DNA from: Diploptera punctata
Taxonomy: Eukaryota; Arthropoda; Insecta; Blattodea; Blaberidae
Direction of reading: 5' to 3'
NCBI GenBank assembly: GCA_030220185.1
Contig: JASPKZ010002335.1
Span: 472,001-536,000 of the forward strand
DNA: 64,000 nt
Of the stretch, positions 1 through 10,674 are shown in pieces. Every line of letters begins with the position of its first letter. The stretch's first letter is position 1. The notes under the pieces were generated by a model. It was not told the DNA's origin. It saw nothing but the letters and a program-made list of their open reading frames with translations, and did no database searches. Position numbers and translations under genes: made by a program.

Positions 1-1
1 A

Positions 2-211
2 AGTGTAACTGAGGCAATTAAAAATAAAATTTTCCACCAATTTGACTCTTCAAGTGAAGAAGAGGATAAATATGAAATTGAGGTTTTGGAAAATCTTAAG
101 AAGACGTTTGCTGCTAGCAGTGATAAAAAAGATAAAATCAAAATTCTAACGTTGCTTCCACTCTCCTGGTCAGTAAGAAGAGTACAACAGCATTTTTATA
201 CATCAAAATAG
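2..211 (+). pseudogene. C-terminally cut transposon-type protein fragment
   Basis: An open frame enters from the left edge and runs 69 codons to a TAG at 209-211. It is acidic at first (a DSSSEEEDKYE stretch) and then has a lysine-rich helix leading to a 'KIKILTLLPLSWSVRRVQ' segment. That last segment resembles a motif I associate with multicopy arthropod and cnidarian transposase-like proteins, where a 'LP-x-x-W-S-[IV]-R' segment begins a helix-turn-helix region. Here the frame stops just inside that motif and SINE sequence follows, so the copy is probably truncated. The start lies outside the window. Family assignment is from memory of sequence style and is weak; the open frame itself is directly visible. 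Confidence 0.4.
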
Positions 212-236
212 CATTCAGAATTGTTACGCCTTTAAA

Positions 237-303
237 ATTCCATTGATTCCTATCGAGTTTGAACCTCGGAATCGGAGGCGTGCAGAGTAACCACTAGTCC
301 ACG
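237..303 (-). repeat. tRNA-derived SINE head
   Basis: Read on the minus strand this has a pol III A-box-like TGGACTAGTGGTTA (288-301) and a B-box-like AGGTTCAAACTC (255-266) at tRNA-like spacing. The same A-box core occurs in the larger SINE at 3880. A (CAT/ATG)n tract adjoins it at 302-322. It looks like the tRNA-related head of a SINE, not a functional tRNA, because no acceptor stem is evident. Confidence 0.5.
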
Positions 304-390
304 ATGATGATGATGATGATGATAATGTAATAATTGTTATAATGATAATAAAAATAATGTAATGATGATAATAACAATAAAAATATTTGT
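302..390. repeat. Simple (GAT)n / AT-rich trinucleotide tract
   Basis: A run of GATGATGAT is followed by degenerate TAATAATGATAAT sequence. Such tracts end several LINE and SINE copies in this window, so it may be a retroposon tail. Confidence 0.6.
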
Positions 391-1269
391 TAGTGCGCAA
401 AGGACTATTACCAAGTAGTTCCGTCATTGTTTGTACGAGCTAGCGATCTCCACTCACGCGAAAGATATTGCGGGCAGTCTACACATAGGAGATTTTAGGA
501 AAAATAATTATTTTTGGTAGTTTCCTTTCAAGACTCCACTTTAATACTAATTACAAAAAATTAACTGGTGTTCAGGTAATAATGTGGCACTTTTTGATTT
601 TATAATTTTTTTGGTGAGGAAGGTCAATTGCATATTAATAGCATTTACGCCCTTCAGAAAAACGTAAATATTAACATACTAATTTTCACGCGATAGAGTA
701 TAAAATCATCTATAATGTGACTATCTTTTCAAGTTGAGGGAATAGCCATACTTCGAGAAATGTATTTTATAAAAGAGACTATTTAAAACAATACGATAAA
801 TTGACAGCTCTATTACTATTTAATTACACCATGCGAAGACTTGAAATTCGGTACAGATATTCCGTATATCATAAAGTTTCACTGTAAAAAAAATGGTAAA
901 CTTTTAAAGATGTGAGTTCATTTTTCACAATTTTTTTGCCGATTTCGTATGGAATGTCCCGTACATCAAACATAAATTGTTTATAGACAAACACGCCATG
1001 TTTAAACTGAATGAAACAACCAATCACAATGGATGCAGCGGTTTCGTCTGTCTGCACTCTACTTTTACTTTGCTGTAAATCCGCTATAGCCCTCTATTGT
1101 CCGCTGAATGGTAGTACGTTGCAGATAAAGCGCTTTCGCCGCTGAATGCGTCCATTATAATTATTTTTAGCTTCTGATGTTGTATTAATCGCTAAATAGT
1201 CACTCCAAATCCAATGCGAAGTTCAGTTTTTCATTCCCTCGTCATTTTTTTTCAGAAAAACACAACCTC
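391..1269. other. AT-rich stretch without recognised gene
   Basis: No supported coding region. About 640-720 resembles 3605-3690 (both carry an acgtaaa..taa..actaattctcacgcgatag-like string), so part of it belongs to an unclassified dispersed repeat. Confidence 0.5.
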
Positions 1270-1276
1270 TTGTTAA

Positions 1277-1560
1277 ATTAACTAACTCACTGGCACTATC
1301 GAACCTGTAGGTTCATGGCCGCGCGGACATAAGCTCTCCATACATCCCTATCCTGAGCTAATGTTTTCCAATCATTCCCTGTATAATCTACTTCCCTCAA
1401 ATCATAGTTAATGTTATTCTCCCACCTCACTCTTGGTCTATCAATTGGGCGTTTTCCCTCTGGTTTTCCTACAAGAAACTTTCATGTACGCCTTTCATTC
1501 CCCATTCGTGCACATGTCCTGCCCATCGCAGTATAGAATTCATTCTTGATCTTCTTATCT
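1277..1560 (-). mobile_element. LINE family B, 3' end fragment
   Basis: On the minus strand this encodes the degraded C-terminal tail of a non-LTR retrotransposon (GH-V-ARM ... GKPEGKRP-GRP style) and ends in the family's 3' signature: GGTTCATGGCCGCGCGGACA read on the plus strand beside a CTAACTAACTCACTGGCAC tail. The same end recurs about ten times in the window. The copy is 5' truncated to under 300 bp. Confidence 0.75.
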
Positions 1561-1624
1561 TTATCTTCTATGGGGAGCATGCACATTTACGATTACAATA
1601 TCATGTCATTTACCCTTTACAATT

Positions 1625-2960
1625 ATCATCATCATAATCCATGCAAGTATTAGGCCGTGTGGCCTGTTACGGTCTCAAAGAGGAATTTTCCATCCAGCGC
1701 ATTTTTGGACGTCCCAGCGATCTTTTGCCTTGGGGGCAGTAACGAAGCATGGCTTTTGGAATTCTATGAGACGGCATTCGTTGAAGATGGGCTTTCCAGT
1801 TCTGGTAGTTTTGTATATGGTGAAGAATGGGTTCTATATCCAACTCTTCCATAATTTCCTCATTTCTTTTATGGTCCCACTTTGCATAGCCTGCTGTACG
1901 GTACATAAATCGCATCTCATTTGCTGTTATTCGGCTTTCATCTCTTCTTCGATTTGTCCATGCTTCACTGCCATATCTTAATACTGGTCTTGTGAGAACC
2001 TTATAAAGCCCTACTCTTGTGTTCTTCTGTACTAAGATGGTTTCATTATACTGTTAATTATCCCCGTTGTTTTTGTGAAATTTGTGATTTTCTTTGGTAT
2101 ATCAGCTTCATCTTGAAATGTTAAATTATAACCCAAATAATGAAATTAATTTACTCGTTCTAAAATTTCATCATCCAAAACAATTTTGTTAGGTATAGGG
2201 TATTTCCCACAAAAGACCATCACTTTAGTTTTCTTTGTATTGATTTCCATATTGTACCTTTTTACAAGTATATTAAAATTGTGTATGGAATACTGTAAAT
2301 CTGCTTCTGTTGGAGCTATTAAAACCAAATCATCTGCAAAAAGCAAGGAGTCTATTTTTAGGTTTCTATTAATTTGGATAGAACCGTGTCTCATCTGTCG
2401 CCAATATTGGAGTATTCTATCCATGTATATGATGAAGAACAAGGGCGAGAGGCCACATCCTTGTCTTACACCACTATTAATTTTGGTCCATTCTGTTTCT
2501 GTGTTATTGACTCGAACTGAAATCAAATTTGTTTTATAGATATTATATAAATTTAAAATACGCTGTTGTGGTAGATTGTTGTCAGCTAAAATTTCCAACA
2601 GTTTATTCCTATTGATTTTGTCGAAGGCTTTTTTGAAGTCCACAAAAGCTAAATGTGTTTTTACATTGAACTCCCTGTGTTTTTCTATTAATAATTTCAT
2701 GGAGAAATAATCATCACAGCAGGATCGACCTTTACGAAAGCCATTTTGTTCTTCGCTGAGGAGGCTGTTAAAATGTTTGTATAATTTGTTCTTAATTATA
2801 TTGGCGTAAATTTTGTATCCAGTATTTAGTAAGCTGATGCCTCTGTAATTTCCACACTTTTTCTTGTCTCCTTTTTTAAATATTGATATTACAATAGATT
2901 TTGTCCAACTTACAGGAATGTCTCTCCCTTCCCATATGATATATCATTGACAAACTTAAT
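1625..2960 (-). mobile_element. RTE-like LINE family A, RT and C-terminal region
   Basis: The minus strand carries a reverse transcriptase. The main uninterrupted frame is 2146-2700 and shows THLAFVDFKKAFDKINRNKL, a GVRQGCGLSPLFFIIYMD block and the catalytic LLFADDLVLI. Upstream (2700-2950) a shifted frame holds the NYRGISLLNTGYK and NGFRKGRSC blocks. Downstream the C-terminal region reaches 1667 (LQRMPSHRIPKAMLRY, GRPKMRW), and the copy ends at a (CAT)n-like tail near 1630-1645. The endonuclease is missing, so this is a 5'-truncated, frameshifted copy. Clade assignment to RTE rests on the compact RT, the C-terminal 'H-x-x-R-M ... GRP' tail and the microsatellite end. Confidence 0.8.
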
Positions 2961-3686
2961 ATTTTGGATAGCGGACAGGATCCTCCTTCGGACTAAAAAC
3001 ACGTTACAAATTCAGGTCTTTCTACACCCCTGTCCTCTTGTTAGATTACTGTTGATAATGTGTAATACGCCTTCATATGTGACATGCAGTATAGTGTTGT
3101 AACAACTCTTAGCAACAGAGAACCAAGACAAACATTTGGTTATAAATCAGTACTTATACTTCAACTTCAGAATGAAGAAGCAAATAAGTAAGTTGTAGTG
3201 AGTTATTTAACGACGTTCATTAACAAGTCACGTCATTAGCACCGAAATTCCAATCTGGCGTGAAAAGGCGAACAAAAATGTCCCAGATGTGTCTTATTTT
3301 AGGCTTAAGATTTTTATATGCGGTAAATCATCCCTTGGGAAGGAAGCCATATTCAGCATTTTAACGCCCTAAAAATGCACTGATCACAGCCGGAACATGT
3401 GAACCAGAGGCGAGTATAGTAACTTCTAATCAACCGACACAGGCATGTAGGTAAGTAATTTACAAAAACAATTATATATACAGGCCTATATATTAACATA
3501 ACTATACCTAAAACATACCCTACCAACCGGTTGCCGATCTCACATCCACATATACTATTAATCACAGAGAGATATATGCATATAAAATGGTCAATTCTAC
3601 ATTAAATGAATTTACGCCATTTCGAAAAATGTAAAAATCAGCGTACTAATTCTCAAGCGATAGTGCATAAAATTATATATAACCAG
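2961..3686. other. Unannotated AT-rich sequence with repeat fragments
   Basis: No gene seen. 3335-3430 (GGAAGCCATATTCAGCATT ... CAGAGGCGAGTA) resembles part of the X repeat at 11285-11345. 3605-3690 resembles 640-720. Confidence 0.4.
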
Positions 3687-4600
3687 CTAATACCCGACGT
3701 GTTTAGTTGAATAAGTAAAAAGAAAAATAATTATACATGTATATCGTAATTATTTTTAGAAACTCCGTGCAGATTACCTGGCGTTGCCTCGAAATCTACT
3801 CCCGATCTTCTTGGCATCAATGAGCTGAAAAACACACATTGTTATTGTGAATTATCTGTAGAAGATAGACATTTCGTCGGCCGCGGTGGACTAGTGGTTA
3901 TGCTCCTTGCCTCTGGTCCCGAAGGTCGCGGGTTCAAACCCGGCCGGGGTCGATGAATTTTTTAGGACGAAAAAATCCAAGGAGCAAGGCCTCCGGGAGG
4001 GACTTTAAGCCGTGGGTCCCGAGTCTGAAGATTTTCAGGCTCGTAAAAAATCCTTAAGCCTGAATGAAAAGGCCTCTAAGCAAAATTTTCCCGTCTAGTA
4101 CCACCTTGGTTTCCTAGATGTCAGTATGAGGCGGAACGCTGACCACGGACCACTCAAAAATGACATCTATACGAAAACAAATGTAATTAAATTAGTATGG
4201 TTCAAATTCTTCCCTGTAGGGGGAGAGTGCCTAAATCTCTGTAAAGGGAAAACATAGGCTTACAAAAAAAAAGAGATTTCCTGACGCGGAATTTTTTTGT
4301 AGAATATTTTTAGATATTCCATTCTGTATATATTAATTTTGTGTATTTGTTATGGTTTAGGCAGCGTAAGCTGTTTAAGCGTCCAAAAAGCTACTTTTTT
4401 TTAGTGCATCTATACCTTTTATTATTTTACCTCCATCCCTATAGTACGTAGGGTAATATGTTACATACGTTAACTGTCCCAGAACAAGCCTCTAAATGAT
4501 GAGAAAAAAATCCATTGAAATGAGTCAAGTAGTTTTTTAGTCCATAAAGAACAAACGGACATACATTCATTTTTATACATAAATGGTGTGGCTATATTTC
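3687..4600 (+). repeat. 'TAGCTAATACCCGACG' insect repeat, SINE-interrupted
   Basis: The block starts AGCTAATACCCGACG and matches 4808-5280 in order: the GTTGAATAAGTAAAA part, the CCGTGC-GATTAC part, then the GTGTATTTGTTATGGTTTAG part. It is interrupted at 3880-4272 by a SINE absent from the second copy. It continues to about 4600 with a CAAACGGACATACATTCATT end of a style common in insect interspersed repeats. Other starts of the family occur at about 15443, 18830 and 26004. Class of element unassigned. Confidence 0.6.
3880..4272 (+). mobile_element. tRNA-derived SINE family 1
   Basis: The head has an A-box-like TGGACTAGTGGTTA and a textbook B-box GGTTCAAACCC within GGTCGCGGGTTCAAACCCGG. A unique body follows (AGTCTGAAGATTTTCAGGCT region) and a short A-rich tail at 4264-4272. 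The related copy at 2nd position 4808-5280 lacks it, which defines the insertion. A diverged minus-strand member is at 47520-47725. Length ~390 bp. Confidence 0.8.
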
Positions 4601-4806
4601 AATCTACTAAACTAGGTATATGTTATTTAAATAAACCAAGGAAGATGTAATCCAAAAGTCAGAGAAATCCGGCAATTAGAAGTGCAGGTTTACCTGAAAC
4701 AAGACATTTAAAATGCACTCTAGTAACCGCCATATTTGTTTAGTTGCAATGTATACCATGCAACTTAATTAACTCTTAAATTGTAAATGTATCCTATAAT
4801 ATTTAA

Positions 4807-5955
4807 TACTAGCTAATACCCGACGCGCGCTGCTACGCTTAAATAGATGGAAATTAATGTGCTTTTATGTTTTGTTGAATAAGTAAAAGGAAAAATAATT
4901 ATAAATGTATAACTTTTAGATACCCCGTGCTGATTACACGGCGTTGTCCGGGAATCTACTTATCCCAATCTTCTTGACATAAATGAGCTAAAAGACAAAA
5001 TTCGTTATTGTGAGTTATCCGTAAAAGAATACCTGCCATGTGCTGCTATGCTTGCACAGGAATCTACGTAGCCTACTTGTCTCGATCTTCTTGACATCAA
5101 TGAAAGACAAAAATGGTTATTCTAAGTTATCCATAAGAGATAAACATATGCTGTCGCGGACTTTCTTGCAGAGCTTTTTGAGATATTCAATTCTGTGTAC
5201 ATTAATTTTGTGTATTTGTTATGGTTTAGGCAGCATAAGCCATTTAAGCGCCCAAAGAGCTACTTTTTCACGTTTTCCACTACAAAGGACGATTTCTAAG
5301 GGCGTAGGAGTTGAGTATCACAACTCTCTTATAGCCTATGTTCATCCCGGGAATCTCCTGTACATTTTGCAAAAAGCCCCATCACTATCGGATCAACGGT
5401 ATGGCCCCGCGCTTAAAGTACGAACAAACAAACATTAATTTTTTATATATTACATTATTAATAATGTTTATTAACATTTTACTGCTAGTTCGTTGTAGGT
5501 AATTCCGTTCGGCATTATTTTCTCTAGGTTTTGTAGCATCGTACATTTTTCAGTAGAATGAAGAGCTGGCCCATTGTTGCAGCCCCCAACCTGGAGGACC
5601 AGGTAATTTGTAATCAAGGTTTTCTTCCTCTAGCCTTTAATGAATTAACACTGAACTACAAGGCAGAAGCTGTTAGTTTTGGTTCGCCTCGGGTATTTCA
5701 TTTCCTCGATACCACCCATATCTGGGAAGCATTCCCCTATCCACCACCTGAAGAAACGCCCGATGGGGAACTAACAACTCCACACCTCATAAGAATGGAA
5801 AAGGAGAGAATACCAAAGAAGATCCTTAATTGAAAAGCTAATTGAAGAAGTGGAAGAGGCAGGTCTAGAGAACGATAATAAAAATATTAATAAATTAATG
5901 GAATAACGAATCGGTAGATATTATTTAAATTAGTGTCAAATTATATAAAGATATA
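4807..5955 (+). repeat. Second 'TAGCTAATACCCGACG' repeat, private to P1
   Basis: Begins ACTAGCTAATACCCGACGCG exactly where P1 diverges from P2 and ends near 5955 where P1 and P2 match again. That brackets an insertion of ~1.15 kb. The first ~470 bp match 3687-4430. The rest contains the unknown open frame at 5558-5833. Confidence 0.55.
5558..5833 (+). CDS. Unrecognised 91-aa open frame inside a repeat
   Basis: A 91-codon frame starting MKSWPIVAAPNLEDQVICNQ and ending in a basic IRMEKERIPKKILN tail. It is proline-rich near residues 60-72 (FPYPPPEE). I do not recognise a domain. Because it lies within a multicopy repeat, it could be a chance frame, a relic of a mobile-element protein or a captured exon. 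No membrane segment, signal peptide or zinc-binding pattern is visible. Its base composition is less AT-biased than the surroundings, which is the main reason to list it. Confidence 0.25.
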   Translation: MKSWPIVAAPNLEDQVICNQGFLPLAFNELTLNYKAEAVSFGSPRVFHFLDTTHIWEAFPYPPPEETPDGELTTPHLIRMEKERIPKKILN

Positions 5956-6267
5956 CAATAACTAGGTAATAATGCATGATTTGTTTTCGTTACAGTCTGA
6001 CACATTTAAATAAGCTAACATCAGAAATTGAATTCTAACAAAATGGGAACTTGAATTCGACTTGCTGAGTAATTCTCTTAGCTTTCGCAATTTCTGCGTG
6101 ACGCACTTTTTTCTTATACACAATACATTATTTTCGTTTAATATACGCTGCGGATTAAGGCTATTATATACATTTCAAATGTGGTGTAATTTAAATATCA
6201 TATGTCCTTGTTAATCTATCTTTGCGTTGAGAAAAAAATATTAATTAAAACAAATGGGATTCTATGT

Positions 6268-6690
6268 CACTCACATACCCGTAGGTTCATGGCCGCGCGG
6301 ACATAAGCTCTCAATACATCCCTATCCCTATCCCTGTATAATCTACTTCTCTCAAATCATGGATAATGTTATTCTCCCATCTCATTCTTTGGTCTACCAA
6401 CTGGGCGTTTTCCTACAAGAAGCTTCCACGCACCTCTTTCATCCCCCGTATGTGCCACATGTCCTGCCCATTGCAGTCTACGAGATTTAACTGTTCTTAT
6501 TATATCTGGCTTCCTCTGCATACCATGTAGCTCACTATTATGTAGTTTTCTCCATTCACCTGTCTGTTCATATATTTTCAGTCCAATTTTTTTAAAGAAC
6601 TTTATTCTCAAATACTCATAATCTTCTTTCCTCGCTTAAAGTAACAGTCCATGTTTCGCATCCATATAATATAACTGGGAGCTATGCCAA
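6268..6690 (-). mobile_element. LINE family B 3' end, shared by P1 and P2
   Basis: Minus-strand C-terminal LINE frame (KIYEQTGEWRKLHNSELHGM at 6550-6590, then KSRRLQWAGHVAHTGDERGA and GKRPVGRPKN). It ends in the GGTTCATGGCCGCGCGG signature near 6285. It sits at the same relative position in P2 (53570-54040), so it was present before the block was copied. Confidence 0.8.
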
Positions 6691-7004
6691 CTACATAAAT
6701 TCAAATAAAAAGTAAAAAGTCATATAATTTATTATTGCACTGTGTGAATAATTACCTGAGAGAAATATGTAAGTTGATTTTTAAAAAATGTAATAAATGC
6801 CTTAAAATGAAGTGAGAAATGGAGCTCAAAGTAACCTAAAATCACCTTATTTTCAACGTAAAATACACATTAATCATTGCTCAGATAGAGTAGTCAACTT
6901 ATCACTAAATCCCGCCAACAAACAAGTGAACGCTAAACCAATCTAGTGTACTAACTTGCCCATTTTCTCACACTAACTTGACCTTTTTCTACACTATGAT
7001 TAAA

Positions 7005-7435
7005 CATTAAAATAATGAATATACTTGGTTATAAACATTAATAAGTTAAAAAACATTCCCTTAACCAAAACAGTTAAAAACAAGTGAACGCGTTTCGGCT
7101 ACTACGTAGCCATTATCAAGACTGAGCCCAGTGGAAGACTGAATATTAAATACCCGTACAAAATTATATATACCTTATGAATTACGTCACATAACGTAAT
7201 AACATAAACATCAATCAATTCAATTATTATTAGTCATATTAATTAAATAAAAAAGAGGGCTGATAGAAATAGGGCCCTTGTCGTTCATAATATTGTCTTT
7301 GTTTTATACATTCCTATACTTTTCCAATGCGTCCAGAAATTTAAAATTATTAACCGATCTCACCACCGTAATTAGAAATATGTTGACTTGTTTTTAATAT
7401 TTTGGTGAATGCAGTGTTTTCTAACTTATTAAACT
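7005..7435 (-). mobile_element. Penelope-like element 3' fragment with hammerhead-like motif
   Basis: Present in P1 and absent at the matching place in P2. On the minus strand ~7250-7370 reads as a degraded frame with NNFKFLDALEKYRNV and later NDKGPISISP, which resembles the C-terminus of Penelope-like proteins. Downstream, plus coordinates 7090-7122 hold a hammerhead-ribozyme-like core on the minus strand: TTGATAA, a 6-bp stem GGCTAC/GTAGCC, then GAAAC. Penelope elements are known to carry hammerheads in their pseudo-LTRs. The core differs from CTGATGA at two positions, so activity is doubtful. Confidence 0.5.
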
Positions 7436-7872
7436 AACATGACCACTAATGCAGATGGACTCCCCTTACACGTGAGTAAACATGTTGGCTCCAGCAGGAA
7501 TATTTTTGTTATCACATCGGCCAACATGACACTATCAGTCACTTGATCTCTGGCACAGATATTTAAAACAATACAATTTGTACCTGTCCTAACAGGCGTC
7601 CTCAACAAATTTGATCTGTATAAAATTTCTAGTTAGGCCTTTCGGAACCGGTTCCATTTTCAAAGCTGGGTACTCAATGTAACATTTCACTCATAACAAA
7701 TGGGGATATTTTACAACGTATGACGCGAAAAAAATTTAAGTTCCAACCATACAACATGCGCTTGCGCCAATAGACGCGAAGTCGTTTACTCTATGGAATC
7801 ACGGGATGCAGCCAACATATACAGGATATTTAACGAACGTAAACCCTAACGTAATGCAATTTAAGTACTGTA

Positions 7873-8900
7873 ACCTGAGAAAGAACAACCTAATGCTACG
7901 GTTTATTATACAGCGTGTCGCGCCCGACGTGACGCGAATTCGCGTTTCGCTCGGCGTGATGCTGGTTCCGCATGGAGCGCATATGTTTATGGAATTGTCG
8001 CCAGATGGCACCACATATATGGAAAATCAAAATGACCAACGTTCATAATAAATTTCCAAATGTGTTTACAAAAACTAATGTATACAAACCTGTCCCTGCA
8101 TAACCTAATAAAATAAATTACATACATACTATTTAGTAAACTATAAATTAATCTGATGTACACTAAACTGACCCATCGGAATCTAACAAAATGAAGTGAT
8201 TGAACATTTATTTCTTAAAATATGGTTTGGAATTATAAATGCAAATGTTGGTCATTCACACATATGTCCTGCCATCTGGTGGATTTAATTTTATGAGCGT
8301 TCACGTATGCCAACTTCAATTCTAATAAAGAACTTTGAAAATAAATTGAGAGGAAAAATCATAATTTGTGTACATAGATAAACATATTAAAATTCTTCAT
8401 TTAAAAAGTTTCAAGTGTCGTTGCAAAACGATTAAAATAGTTCGAAATATTAGTAAAGACAGAAAAAGTAACAGCTTTTATTTATCTCTTGACTAAGTTC
8501 AAGCCACAATAACATTTTTTCTGTACATCTCTGTACTCCTTCATGCTCATATTGTATAAAACATATATAGAACTCGATGATTTGCAACAAAACTATCTAA
8601 CTTTCGTCGTTAAAATTGGAAAGTTATAAAACAAGTACTGCATTTCCGACATTTTGTTATAAAATCTTAGTTTGTTTTTAGCAATTACACCAATGAGTAC
8701 GGGTAATATCTTCTATATTCTTTGTTTGCGCTGGCAAATTGCGTCCTGGATTCAATAGATTCCAAAACACGACGCGACATGTCAGCGCAAATTTTTTTGC
8801 GCCAGCAATTTGCGTTGTAGATAAACCACCTCCATTTAAATACATGGGGAGGAATTTTTGCGCTGGCGCGTTGCGTCGTAGATAAACCACAACATAAAGC
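7873..8900. repeat. P1-private insertion of unknown class
   Basis: P1 and P2 match up to AAGTACTGTAACCT (7872) and again from ACAATTTAACCTGTG (8905), leaving ~1.03 kb only in P1. No coding capacity recognised. The left part is CpG-rich (7915-7960). The right part contains a local tandem duplication at 8780-8890. Confidence 0.5.
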
Positions 8901-9054
8901 TAATCTGACACAATTTAACCTGTGAAAGAATGCAACGCCCAAAAATAAACAATATACTCTGAAATTCTAAAGTATATGTGTACAGTTAATTAGTACGTAC
9001 TGTATGTTGGCTGCACTGGAACACGACTTTGTTGGCTGTTAAAATCAATATGGC

Positions 9055-10190
9055 TACTCCGCCATGGCCGGTCCCAAGCCCGGATGAGATAGGAGCCTCG
9101 TTAAAAAACTAGAGTTCAGTTGGCTCCGACTGATAGTACTCTATAAGGGCCCCTAGCCAGGGTTACGGTGAAGACCTTAACGGCAGAGTCGGCGCAGAAG
9201 GAGTCCTTCAACGCGGCGGGCCTGGCGGAAGAGGTAACCCTATCTCTAAGGGAAATAGAGAAACGCTGCTTTGCGGTGAAGAGGGATCTTCAAAGGCTAT
9301 GGGGAGAATACCCAGACAGAAATTTTCCCGGTCCTCCAGGTTGGGGGTTTATGCTGTGGGCCAGCTCCCCTCCCCACACATTAGGAAATAACACACAATG
9401 CTAAAAGACCAAACAAATCAATGCCGGATGGAAAAGAATATGAAAGACAAAAGCAACGAAAACTGATAAAGGTTGAAAAACACATATGAATCATGGGGTC
9501 TCACAGTAAATTTACAAAACACAGAATATTTGACAATAAATAGCAATGAAAGAGCAAATTCAATATTGGAAGTAGGAATCCAAATAAAGCAAGTGAAACA
9601 AACTAAATATTTGGGAATAATTATGGATAACATTGAAGGTATAGGCAATGAGAACATAAAGCATACAATTGAATTCAGTAGCAAAATAATATCATCGTTA
9701 AATTCCATATGGTGGGATAAGCATATTTGGAAAGACACAAAAAAATACTGGTAAAACATTGGTGGAATCTGTTATAATGTATGAAAGTGAGGTATGGACA
9801 ATCAATAAGTAGGCCTACTACAAGAATAGACTAATAGCTCTAGAAATGGATTATTTACGCAGAAAGTCAAAATTGGAACATGTCACAAATAAGGAAATTA
9901 GAAACATAATGGAAGCAGAAGAAAGCATAATTGAAAGAATTTAGGAAAATGAATTAAAATGGTTCATATTTTAAGAATGGAAGATGAGCGATGGCTGAAA
10001 CCACCATATCAATGGCAACCGAGCAGAAAGAAGAAAAGAGAGAGACCAAAGTTAACATGGGAGGAAAGCATAAAGATAATAATGCAAGCCAGAGGGCTAA
10101 GCATTGAAGATGCCCAAGATCGTAGGGTTTGGAGGTTTGGCACAGGAAGACGGCAGCAGCTGTAAAACCCCGAAGATAAATAGATAGATA
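9055..10190 (+). mobile_element. Internally deleted LINE
   Basis: 9055-9410 has a 5'-leader style (GGCCGGTCCCAAGCCCGGAT) with an open frame 9168-9404. It is joined directly to the 3' part of a LINE ORF at 9418-10165. The 3' part has an RT-thumb-like segment (KQTKYLGIIMDNIEG at ~9590-9640), a stop-ridden connection (9755-9950) and the C-terminal tail VHILRMEDERWLKPPY ... KRERPKLTWEE. The copy ends in a (GATA)n tail at 10175-10191. Endonuclease and most of RT are missing, so the copy is a non-functional deletion derivative. Confidence 0.65.
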
Positions 10191-10191
10191 G

Positions 10192-10674
10192 CTATGACGT
10201 CTTCATGAGTTCATTATCGTAGAAAAATATATTCAAATAATCATTAGAAAAAAGTGTAAAAATCATTGTAAACGTGAGAAATAATTAAAAAAATTAAACT
10301 CAGAGAATAAAATTTGACAGGAGTTCATTAAATAATTTAAAAAGTCATGTCACGTGTAAAATACGAGAAATATTCCCTCGTATTAATCGCTGAAGTTAAA
10401 TCTGCACGCGGAAAATATGCAAGGAATGTTCTGTCGATTCTTTTCCTTCTGTAACTATGTTGCCACTTCCGAGGGGAGCGCTGGTAAATACTGTGCTCCT
10501 TTAAATAATCCGACAGCTATAGTAGTCGTTGACCCAATGAATAATCCTGCAATCATGATACTACTGGTGAATGAGCTGTCCCTCCTTTGTGTTCCTCATT
10601 ACACGTTGCCAATTCCCGACTTTTTATGTAAAACCACATATTTTGTATCTTAATTTTAAAAAATTAATTTTCAT
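10192..10674. other. No recognised feature
   Basis: AT-rich interval. The small frame at 10417-10653 has no recognisable domain and no repeat match inside the window. Confidence 0.4.

Larger units (their letters stand above)
4735..9030. repeat. Duplicated block P1 (paralogue of 53130-55440)
   Basis: Ordered matches to P2: 4735-4806 to 53130-53195, 5955-6260 to 53230-53560, 6268-6690 (a shared LINE copy) to 53570-54040, 6700-7005 to 54050-54310, 7435-7872 to 54820-55315, and 8900-9020 to 55325-55440. P1 has private insertions at 4807-5955, 7005-7435 and about 7873-8900. The kilobase-scale colinearity supports either segmental duplication or two copies of one large mobile element. Confidence 0.75.

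Noticed and set aside
3880..3960. Functional tRNA gene
   Set aside because: A and B boxes are present but there is no acceptor stem pairing and a SINE body follows.
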